NCBI GenBank assembly: GCA_021730825.1 | Contig: JAKFYO010000194.1 | Span: forward strand, 1 to 7,565 | Reading direction: 5' to 3' | DNA length: 7,565 nt | Source of the DNA: Hyphomicrobiales bacterium | GTDB lineage: Bacteria; Pseudomonadota; Alphaproteobacteria; Rhizobiales; Xanthobacteraceae | Shown: in pieces, positions 1 to 6,068 of the stretch | Layout: each line of letters begins with the position of its first letter | How positions within the stretch are numbered: the stretch's first letter is position 1 | Notes under the pieces: generated by a model | The model's input: the letters and a program-made list of their open reading frames with translations, nothing else | Database searches by the model: none | Told to the model about the DNA's origin: nothing | Made by a program: the position numbers and the translations under genes

Positions 1-393
1 GCGGCCGCTTTCGATGACGCGGGCGCCGCCGCCCGCGCTGGTGATCTCGATAAAGCCGCCGTCTGTATCGGAAAGCGCGACTTCGCGGCACACGACTTCC
101 GGATTCGCGGCAAAGCGCGTGCGCACGGTTTGCGCGAAATGCGGGACCGGCTCGACGCACAGAAAGCGTCCGATTCCAGCGGGCTTCAGCCGCGCGATCG
201 CCGCCGCGGTCCACTCGCCCATATTGGCGCCGACATCGATAACGCTATCGTACTGCTTCCGCTCGGAGAGCGATGCGAGCCATTCGAGTAAGCGGTATTC
301 GCCGTTGCGTTCGGGATCGGTATCGCGCGCAGGCTCGAAGCCGAGCGGACGCAGAAGCCGCGCTTTCGCCTTGCCGTATTCCTTGATCCACAT
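1..393 (-). CDS. FkbM family methyltransferase, N-terminal part (cut by the window edge)
   Basis: Translating leftward from the ATG at 393-391 gives 131 codons with no stop up to position 1, so the C-terminus lies outside the window. The protein starts MWIKEYGKAKA and contains the FkbM-type SAM-binding loop VIDVGANMGEWT (51-62), the acidic VEPVP (79-83) after strand 2 and VALSDTDGG (105-113). These are the standard landmarks of FkbM-family SAM-dependent methyltransferases, which commonly O-methylate sugars in glycan and antibiotic loci. The visible part covers roughly the first half of a typical domain of about 230-280 aa. The start follows the stop of the 454-aa gene by 11 bases, with a weak purine stretch (ACGGG) ahead of it, so it belongs to the same transcription unit. 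The acceptor cannot be told; a hydroxyl on the operon's own sugar is the simplest guess. Confidence 0.85.
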   Translation of the reverse strand, partial: MWIKEYGKAKARLLRPLGFEPARDTDPERNGEYRLLEWLASLSERKQYDSVIDVGANMGEWTAAAIARLKPAGIGRFLCVEPVPHFAQTVRTRFAANPEVVCREVALSDTDGGFIEITSAGGGARVIESGR

Positions 394-404
394 CGCTGCA
401 CCCG

Positions 405-1769
405 TCAGAGCGTTGCAGCGAACGCCTGGCGAAGCCGCCGTCTGGCTTCGCTCACGTCACGCGGCTCGATCGATTTCTTATAAGCGAAGTCCTTCACCGC
501 GTAGCGCTTGCGAAACAGCGCGCGCTTGATCGGCATCAACGTATCGTGGTGATAGGCAAGCCCGAACAGATTTCTCCCGCGCAATTTCAACGCGCGGCGG
601 TGATCGTTAAACGAAAGCTGCGACCAGTCGGCCGGCTTTTTTTCATGGATCGCGTTTGCAACGATGGCCGCGATGCGGTCCGTCGAGGTGCCATCGGGCG
701 AAGCGCACCATTTCCGCAGAATTTCCTGGCGCGCGGGCTGTTTTTCCCGCTGCGTCGGCTCGGCAATCGCCTGATCGACCAGTGCTACGAGTTGCGCAGG
801 GTCGGAGCACGCGACATTGCCGCGCGCATGTTCCTCTTTGTACCACAGCGGGTCGCGCTCGAACGTTAGCTCGATCGTAGGCTTCTTCGCAATCCAGCTT
901 TCGATCGCGGTGCTGCAGGTTTCGCAGGAAATCTCGAGATCGCAATCGAGGATCAGCCCGGTGATGTTCGATCCCGGATCGAACCCAAGATGGGCGCGCG
1001 AGGAAGCCGGTAACGCCTCGATCCAGCGCCGGTAGAATTCCTTGTCCTCGCTAGGGTGCGGACGAAGTGTCACCTCGTATTTATCCGCGTCGATCAACGC
1101 TTTCAGGAAATCGAGAAAACGATTCCGCCCGAGCCAATGTCTTTCGATGGATTTGCGGTGGTCGCCCATGACGGCGATACGGCCGATCCACGGCGCGAAG
1201 AAGCGGTCGCCATCCTCTTTCGGCAATTCGTGATAACGCGCCGTGATGAAGTTGGTGCAGACGAGAATTTTCGGCCGCCCTGACGTAACCGGCGCAGGGT
1301 TGCGAAACACCTTCGACCACGGCTCGAAGTAGAAATCGAAGCGCGGGACGCCGATCACCTCGATTTTCGTTTTTGAACCGCCGTATTCGTTGCGCACCGC
1401 GTTTGCATGCGGCTCGTTCCACGAAAGCATGAAATCGATATGCGCATCCTTGTGGTGCTTGCCAGCGATGTAGCGCATGTCGTCGGGATCGTAGGCAATG
1501 CCCTCGTTCGGCAACACGGCGGTCAGCACATTCATCGCGGCAAGCCGTCTCGACCAGGTCGCGAGATGTCCGGCAGTAAGGTGATTGAAAATAATCATGC
1601 CGGGCCGGTGCGCGCCGAGCGCCGCGCGAAACGCTTCCAGCGGCTCAAGATAGCACTTTACGCCTCTGCGCTCGAGCTGGAATGCGATCAGCGCCGCGAC
1701 ATCCAGATCGCGAACCTTGTTGTCTACCAGAAGCACGACCGGCTCTGGCGGACGCTTGCCTTCGAACAT
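405..1769 (-). CDS. Putative surface carbohydrate biosynthesis protein (GT-B-like transferase)
   Basis: A soluble protein of 454 aa with no signal peptide or membrane segment. It resembles proteins annotated as surface carbohydrate biosynthesis protein in lipopolysaccharide and capsule loci; no member's reaction is known to me. The N-terminal half begins with a Rossmann-like strand and charged loop, VVLLVDNKVRDLD (11-23), followed by FNHLTAGH (61-68) and LPNEGIAYD (86-94). VIGVPRFDFY (138-147) and LVCTNF (169-174) mark the linker into the second half. There, VTLRPHPSED (233-242) and SCETCSTAIESWIAKKPTIEL (281-301) resemble the donor-site RPHP and Ser/Thr...Glu elements of CDP-glycerol, Kdo and sialyltransferase-like GT-B enzymes. 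Residues from about 385 form a basic, probably helical tail. Being in the operon directly after hisF, it may transfer the finished Pse derivative or act on its acceptor; this is inference. The ATG lies three bases after the hisF stop, with a weak GGGATAAG upstream. Confidence 0.7.
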   Translation of the reverse strand: MFEGKRPPEPVVLLVDNKVRDLDVAALIAFQLERRGVKCYLEPLEAFRAALGAHRPGMIIFNHLTAGHLATWSRRLAAMNVLTAVLPNEGIAYDPDDMRYIAGKHHKDAHIDFMLSWNEPHANAVRNEYGGSKTKIEVIGVPRFDFYFEPWSKVFRNPAPVTSGRPKILVCTNFITARYHELPKEDGDRFFAPWIGRIAVMGDHRKSIERHWLGRNRFLDFLKALIDADKYEVTLRPHPSEDKEFYRRWIEALPASSRAHLGFDPGSNITGLILDCDLEISCETCSTAIESWIAKKPTIELTFERDPLWYKEEHARGNVACSDPAQLVALVDQAIAEPTQREKQPARQEILRKWCASPDGTSTDRIAAIVANAIHEKKPADWSQLSFNDHRRALKLRGRNLFGLAYHHDTLMPIKRALFRKRYAVKDFAYKKSIEPRDVSEARRRLRQAFAATL

Positions 1770-1772
1770 GAC

Positions 1773-2540
1773 TTATCCCGTGTGACCGCGCCGCACCGGC
1801 AACCCTTTCGAGGCCAAAAAGCGCTTGGCCTCTATAGGCGTTTGCTCGGTGAAATGGAACATGCTGGCGGCCGCAAGCGCGCTCGCCTTTCCTTCCGCGA
1901 TCGCCGCATACATATGTTCATAATTCCCGGCGCCGCCGGATGCGATCACTGGAATTTTCACCGCCGACGAAACCTGACGGATCAGATCGAGGTCATAGCC
2001 TTCCATAGTGCCGTCGCGCTCGACCGAGGTGAGCAGGATTTCTCCCGCACCGCAGGCTTCAACTTCCTTCGCCCAGGCGACGGGGTCGCGCCCGGTCGCT
2101 TGCGCGCCACTCTGCGAATAGCACTCGTACTTTCCGTTACTGCGGCGAACGTCGATCGAGACAACCACGCATTGCGCGCCAAAGCGTTGCGCCGTGTCGC
2201 GGATCAACTGAGGATTCTCATAAGCCGACGAATTGATGGCGACCTTGTCGGCCCCGGCCAGCAGAAGTTTGCGGACATGCTCGACCGATCTCACGCCGCC
2301 GCCCACAGTCAGCGGCACGAAACATTCGGCGGAGAATTCCGCGACGGATTCGTAATCCGGCTCGCGACCCTCGCCGGTCGCGGCGATGTCCACGAAAACG
2401 AGCTCGTCAACCTGACGCGTGTTGTAGACCTTCACCGAAGGCAGGACTGCACCGAGGCGCCGCCAGCTATCGAAGCCGACACCCTTCACCAGGCCGAGGT
2501 TTTTCCAGAGCAGCGTCGGGATGACGCGAATCTTAAGCAT
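1773..2540 (-). CDS. hisF: HisF-like subunit (AglZ/HisF2 type) for acetamidino sugar formation
   Basis: A (beta/alpha)8 barrel of 255 aa, collinear with true HisF, so Thermotoga numbering applies directly. The ammonia-gate residues Arg5, Glu46, Lys99 and Glu167 are all present, as are Lys19, Asp51, Asp130 (VSID), Asp176 (ERDGT) and the phosphate-binding motifs TVGGGVRS (78-85), AINSSA (101-106), IASGGAGN (199-206) and the stretch before FHF (228-230). The catalytic Asp11 of the histidine cyclase is Leu (IPTLLWKN in place of PCLDVKDG). The ammonia channel thus looks intact while cyclase chemistry should be lost. This matches the AglZ/HisF2 family of acetamidino modification proteins, in which this position is also not Asp as I recall. 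The inferred role is to receive ammonia from the HisH next door and deliver it to PseA. Its ATG lies inside the last codons of hisH, so translation is probably coupled. Confidence 0.9.
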   Translation of the reverse strand: MLKIRVIPTLLWKNLGLVKGVGFDSWRRLGAVLPSVKVYNTRQVDELVFVDIAATGEGREPDYESVAEFSAECFVPLTVGGGVRSVEHVRKLLLAGADKVAINSSAYENPQLIRDTAQRFGAQCVVVSIDVRRSNGKYECYSQSGAQATGRDPVAWAKEVEACGAGEILLTSVERDGTMEGYDLDLIRQVSSAVKIPVIASGGAGNYEHMYAAIAEGKASALAAASMFHFTEQTPIEAKRFLASKGLPVRRGHTG

Positions 2541-3159
2541 GATCGAGCGGCTGGCCGAGAAAATTTCTCAATAGTTGAAATCCGGCAAACGAACTTTTCT
2601 CCGGATGAAACTGCGTGCCGAAAACATTTTTATGCTGGACCGCCGAGACGAAGCCGCCCGCATAAGGCGTCGTCCCGATCACATCGTTGCGGTCTTCGAC
2701 ATTGAATTGATAACTGTGCACGAAATAAAAATCGGTGCCTGTTGCAATTCCTTTTGTCAGGCCGCTTTCCTTGGCCGGGCGCATCTCATTCCAGCCGACA
2801 TGCGGAACACGCTCCTCTGTCTCCGGGTTCATGCGCTCCACCTTGCCGCGCACAAGCCCGAGCCCTTCGTGTTCGCCATGCTCGAACCCCTTTTCGGCAA
2901 GCAGCTGCATGCCGAGACAAATGCCGAGCAGGCACACCTCCGGATTTTCAAGCGCGCCCTGGATTGCCTTTGGCCAACCCGCCTCGCGCAAGTTTTTCAT
3001 GCCGTCACCAAACGCACCGACACCGGGAAGAATGATGCGGTCGGCCCCGGCAAGAGACTTCGGCTCGGCCGACAGCACCGGCTCGCCGCCACACTCTTCG
3101 AGCGCGCGGCAGACCGAGGCCAGATTGCCCATACCGTAATTAATGACGACCAGTTTCAT
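2533..3159 (-). CDS. hisH: HisH-like glutamine amidotransferase subunit serving sugar amidation
   Basis: A class I glutamine amidotransferase of 208 aa, the usual HisH length. It hydrolyses glutamine and passes ammonia to a HisF-type partner. The complete catalytic triad is visible: Cys81 in GICLGMQ (79-85), His185 and Glu187 in QFHPEKS (183-189). The oxyanion-strand motif PGVGAFGDG is at 45-53 and the interface motif VPHVGWNEM at 118-126. By sequence alone it cannot be told from the histidine-pathway subunit. The location behind pseA and the altered HisF partner, with no other his gene in view, indicate the paralogue that feeds PseA, as with hisH2 of P. aeruginosa O-antigen loci and the hisH beside pseA in Campylobacter. 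It starts 23 bases after pseA without an obvious Shine-Dalgarno, and its end overlaps hisF by eight bases. Confidence 0.9.
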   Translation of the reverse strand: MKLVVINYGMGNLASVCRALEECGGEPVLSAEPKSLAGADRIILPGVGAFGDGMKNLREAGWPKAIQGALENPEVCLLGICLGMQLLAEKGFEHGEHEGLGLVRGKVERMNPETEERVPHVGWNEMRPAKESGLTKGIATGTDFYFVHSYQFNVEDRNDVIGTTPYAGGFVSAVQHKNVFGTQFHPEKSSFAGFQLLRNFLGQPLDHA

Positions 3160-3182
3160 GCGTTTGCAGCAGGAGCCGCGGA

Positions 3183-4343
3183 TCAGTTTGCGGAAGTGTT
3201 GTCGTAATTCACTTTGGTCAGATTGCCGTCTTTGTCGCGCGCCAGATTTCCCTGCGCGTCCTTCACAAAAATCTTCTTGTTCGTAAAGCGGTCACAGATT
3301 TTTACGAACTGCTCGACTGTCATATCGAGCGGCGCGAGAATTTCCTTGAGCGGCTTGCCGAGATAAGTCCACGGAAACTTTCCGTCATGCTTTTTCACGA
3401 GTTCTTGTGCATCCTGCCGCGTGATGCGGCCCCGGCGCAGATGCAAGCAGGCAATATCGGTGGCGCGGCCAAAACCGAATTTCAGGAACTTGAAATAATC
3501 GTGGATGCCGGTCTGATGGTTGTCGAGGTTCTCGTAATTCACGATCGAGCCCTCGACCGTCTCAGGATATGAAACAAAACCGTTCGCTTGCGCGATCAGC
3601 GCGTTCGAATAGCCGTCCCACGGCAGGTAGTAACCGAGAAACAACCCGGTCACGCCGACGCGCTTCAGGTCTTCATCGCTGGGATAATTGTAAGGGATCA
3701 AATCCTTCGCGCTTAGTCCGTCGTTTCCGACCAGATCGCTCACGCGCAGACCAAGCAGGCCACCGAATTCTTCCAGCCAGCGCCGGTTCAGAACATTGTC
3801 TTTTGCCGCCGCTGCCGGGCCGCCATATTCGTTCTGCGAGTTCTCGCCCCATACGATCAGCGGCACATTGAACTGCACCGCCGCGCGCACCGGTATGGTG
3901 AAGATGCCGACGTGTTCCGGCCAGGAGATGTCGCCCACCTCGGTGAGACCGAAGCGATTGAGCTTCCTGCGCACCACCGGGTTTGGCGAGAACTCCATGT
4001 AGTCTACGCCGAGGTTCTTGATGTTCTGGATGTTCTTGCGGCCGAGCTCACTGAGATCGCAGGTGGTCGCGGTGACGCAGAGCGGATTCATGCCGAGCTG
4101 CAACATGCGCACGACCTGGAACGTGGAGTCCTTGCCGCCGCTGACCGGGACGATGCAATCCCAGTTCTTTCCATCCTTCGCGCGATAACGATCGACGAGC
4201 GTATCGAGTTCGCGGCGGCGCGCTTCCCAATCGATTTCCCTGCGCTCTTCATAGCTGCGGCAGGCGTTGCAGACGCCCTCGGCATCGATCTTCAGATCCG
4301 GCTTCGAGTCCGGCATGACGCAGCGGGTACAATAACGAAGCAT
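3183..4343 (-). CDS. pseA: N-acetyl sugar amidotransferase (PseA/WbpG family)
   Basis: At 386 aa this is full length for the N-acetyl sugar amidotransferase family (TIGR03573; PseA of Campylobacter, WbpG of Pseudomonas aeruginosa). It is an ATP pyrophosphatase-type enzyme that activates the acetamido oxygen and lets ammonia replace it, giving an acetamidino (NAm) group. Two CxxC pairs at the N-terminus (Cys5/Cys8 and Cys25/Cys28) look like a zinc knuckle. The PP-loop PVSGGKDST lies at 66-74, and the family segment WGENSQNEYGG at 165-175. Family members take ammonia from a dedicated HisH/HisF-like pair, and that pair follows directly here. Next to pseG and pseI the likely substrate is Pse or CMP-Pse (product Pse5Ac7Am), but WbpG-type members act on UDP-hexosamines, so the substrate is inferred from context. 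It ends in a charged tail (KDAQGNLARDKDGNLTK...). The ATG follows the methylase stop by three bases and lacks a clear Shine-Dalgarno. Confidence 0.88.
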   Translation of the reverse strand: MLRYCTRCVMPDSKPDLKIDAEGVCNACRSYEERREIDWEARRRELDTLVDRYRAKDGKNWDCIVPVSGGKDSTFQVVRMLQLGMNPLCVTATTCDLSELGRKNIQNIKNLGVDYMEFSPNPVVRRKLNRFGLTEVGDISWPEHVGIFTIPVRAAVQFNVPLIVWGENSQNEYGGPAAAAKDNVLNRRWLEEFGGLLGLRVSDLVGNDGLSAKDLIPYNYPSDEDLKRVGVTGLFLGYYLPWDGYSNALIAQANGFVSYPETVEGSIVNYENLDNHQTGIHDYFKFLKFGFGRATDIACLHLRRGRITRQDAQELVKKHDGKFPWTYLGKPLKEILAPLDMTVEQFVKICDRFTNKKIFVKDAQGNLARDKDGNLTKVNYDNTSAN

Positions 4344-4346
4344 GAC

Positions 4347-4976
4347 TTAGCCGCGCGCCTTCTCGAGCAGGAACCACGTTATGTCGTCCTGCGGAAAATT
4401 GGGGTCGCCGTGGTACACGAAACCGTAATCGCGAATGCGGAGGTCAGGATAGAGTTTCAGCACTTCGCCGGCGAAGTCCCGCTTGAACAGAACGTCCGTG
4501 TGCCCGCGATAGGGAATCGTGACCGGAGACGGATTGTAGTACTCGGCAATGCAGATGTAGCGCGAGCTGCTTTCGTAGAGAACCCGGTAAACGTCTTTCA
4601 ACCGGTCTGGATTGATGTGAATGAGCACGCCTTTGATCAGCGCAAGTTCATACTTCTTCTGCGGCTTGTAATCGAACACAGATTGATGATGAACATCGAT
4701 CTTCGAAATTTTTTTCAGCTCGGCGATAGCATTGTCGTTGATCTCGACGCCGGCAAGTTCGATGTTCGGCGAAAGCAACCGCAGCGCCTGAAGATTAAGA
4801 CCGCGATTGGCGCCAAACTCGATTGCCGATTTGACCGGACCCGCGCTGTTCAGTACGCGCGAAAACAACGCAGCGTTGCTCGCGATCCAGTGCGCACCGT
4901 CGTTGCGGACAGTGTACTCGTCGCCGAATTCGCCGCTCCAGAAAGCTTCCTGTGGGGTCGCCACGGTCTTTGTCAT
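4347..4976 (-). CDS. Pseudaminic acid biosynthesis-associated SAM methyltransferase
   Basis: A class I SAM-dependent methyltransferase of 209 aa, matching from memory the family called pseudaminic acid biosynthesis-associated methylase (TIGR03587). Family signs are FWSGEFGDEY near the N-terminus (12-21), the SAM-binding loop IEFGANRG (52-59), the acidic VEIN (77-80) after strand 2, KGVLIHINPD (115-124), AEYYNPSPV.IPYRGH (144-159), LFKRDFAGE (163-171) and the C-terminal FPQDDITWFLLEK (194-206). The methyl acceptor is not known; a Pse precursor, CMP-Pse or the amidino group are options. I chose the ATG at 4976-4974 because family members begin a few residues before this FW.GEFGDEY. An in-frame TTG at 5015 directly abuts the pseI stop and would add 13 residues unlike the family. 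Base composition is visibly more AT-rich than pseG, for example 24 of 60 G+C in 4681-4740. It lies between pseI and pseA, with three bases before the pseA ATG. Confidence 0.85.
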   Translation of the reverse strand: MTKTVATPQEAFWSGEFGDEYTVRNDGAHWIASNAALFSRVLNSAGPVKSAIEFGANRGLNLQALRLLSPNIELAGVEINDNAIAELKKISKIDVHHQSVFDYKPQKKYELALIKGVLIHINPDRLKDVYRVLYESSSRYICIAEYYNPSPVTIPYRGHTDVLFKRDFAGEVLKLYPDLRIRDYGFVYHGDPNFPQDDITWFLLEKARG

Positions 4977-5015
4977 CGTATTACGCCATACCCTTTGCTC
5001 GGACTTCCCTAGCAA

Positions 5016-6068
5016 TTATTCGAGCAAATCCCAACCGAGCGGCGTGCCCCGCTTTATAGCGAGCTTCGCCTTTTTGCCGAGAATTTCGTCGTAATGCCGA
5101 GGCGGCAACCCAAAACCCGGCCGAATCGAGCGGACATTTTCGGGTGTCACTGTTTCGCCTGCGGCAATATCCTTAACGGCGTAAAGCGAGCGCCTGAATC
5201 GGAGATTGGGCGCCTCGCTCTTCGTCCGTCCGTAATCCGCGCGGCCAAGCGCGAGATGCGCGGTCCTGACACCATCCACAAGCGCCTTGAATTCCTGCGG
5301 CTCGAGCGAGAACGCGGCATCCGGCCCGCCGTCTGCGCGAGCAAGCGTAATGTGTTTCTCGATCACCGCCGCGCCGAGCCCGACGGCGGCAATCGCCACT
5401 TCGGAGCTGAGCGTATGATCCGAAAGGCCTATCGGCAGATCGTAGCGCTCCGAAAGCGCGCGAATGCGCAGGAGGTTCGCCTCTTCGGCGGGGGCAGGAT
5501 AAGCCGAAATACAATGCAGGAGCGTAATGCCGCCCGCTCCACCCGCTTTCGCGGCAGCGACCGCTTCGTCGATCTCCTCCAGCGTCGCCATGCCGGTCGA
5601 AATGATGAGCGGCTTGCCGGCCTGCGCTGCGCGCCTGATTAAAGGAGTATCGACGATTTCAAAGCTCGCGATCTTGAAGGCGGGAGCGCCAAGATTTTCA
5701 AGGAAGTCGATCGCCGTTTCGTCAAACGGCGAAGAAAAGCACGCAATTCCAATTTTGCGTGCGTGATCGAACAGCGCCTGGTGCCATTCCCACGGCGTAT
5801 GCGCTTCGCCATAGAGATCGTAGAGGCGCTTGCCGTCCCACAATCCGCCTTCGATGACGAAATCGGGTCCGCCATGATCGATCGTGATCGTGTCTGCCGT
5901 GTAAGTTTGCATCTTGACCGCATCGCAGCCCGCGGCCTTTGCCGCGTCGATAAGCTTGAAGGCGCGCTCGATCTCGCCGTTATGATTCCCGGAAAGCTCC
6001 GCGATCACATAAGGCGAATGTCCGATGCCGATCGGGCGGCCCGCGATGGAGAAGTTCGTCTTGGTCAT
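5016..6068 (-). CDS. pseI: Pseudaminic acid synthase PseI
   Basis: This cytosolic 350-aa enzyme condenses 2,4-diacetamido-2,4,6-trideoxy-L-altrose with phosphoenolpyruvate to form pseudaminic acid (Pse5Ac7Ac). Residues about 15-280 are the NeuB-type TIM barrel. AELSGNHN (23-30), KMQTYTADTIT (52-62) and YDLYGEAHTPWEW (83-95) are the PseI versions of these motifs and separate it from sialic acid (NeuB) and legionaminic acid (NeuB2/LegI) synthases. The predicted metal-binding histidines are His218 in LSDHT and His239 in EKHITL; Glu25 is the usual active-site acid. Residues about 291-350 form the C-terminal SAF (antifreeze-like) domain, starting FRRSLYAVKDI, whose arginines reach into the neighbouring subunit's active site in NeuB. 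Length is typical. The ATG start overlaps the pseG stop and has no clear Shine-Dalgarno, so it probably relies on coupling. It ends with TAA at 5018-5016. Confidence 0.95.
   Translation of the reverse strand: MTKTNFSIAGRPIGIGHSPYVIAELSGNHNGEIERAFKLIDAAKAAGCDAVKMQTYTADTITIDHGGPDFVIEGGLWDGKRLYDLYGEAHTPWEWHQALFDHARKIGIACFSSPFDETAIDFLENLGAPAFKIASFEIVDTPLIRRAAQAGKPLIISTGMATLEEIDEAVAAAKAGGAGGITLLHCISAYPAPAEEANLLRIRALSERYDLPIGLSDHTLSSEVAIAAVGLGAAVIEKHITLARADGGPDAAFSLEPQEFKALVDGVRTAHLALGRADYGRTKSEAPNLRFRRSLYAVKDIAAGETVTPENVRSIRPGFGLPPRHYDEILGKKAKLAIKRGTPLGWDLLE

Noticed and set aside
1..8. NotI recognition site GCGGCCGC exactly at the left edge
   Set aside because: It might hint at a cloning boundary, but the FkbM reading frame runs smoothly through it, and such octamers are common in GC-rich DNA. 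One occurrence is not evidence.
14..529. Plus-strand open frame of 171 codons and a minus-strand frame at 401-186
   Set aside because: Both overlap the FkbM frame, which has a clear SAM-binding loop, and both have low-complexity Arg/Ser-rich translations.
1407..2705. Long plus-strand open frame of 432 codons
   Set aside because: It lies opposite hisF, the end of hisH and the start of the 454-aa gene, all with recognisable family motifs. Its translation is rich in Arg and His without domain motifs, as expected for an antisense shadow in GC-rich DNA.
1773..3159. Histidine biosynthesis operon fragment (hisH-hisF)
   Set aside because: No other his genes are nearby, HisF lacks Asp11, and the pair sits between pseA and a surface-carbohydrate gene; an amidation role fits better.
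3160..3182. Possible promoter or terminator in the 23-base pseA-hisH gap
   Set aside because: It is too short, and I see no stable stem-loop with a T run or any -35/-10 pair.
3912..5012. Long plus-strand open frame of 366 codons
   Set aside because: Antisense to the start of pseA and to the methylase. It shows no recognisable motif and crosses the boundary between two well-supported genes.
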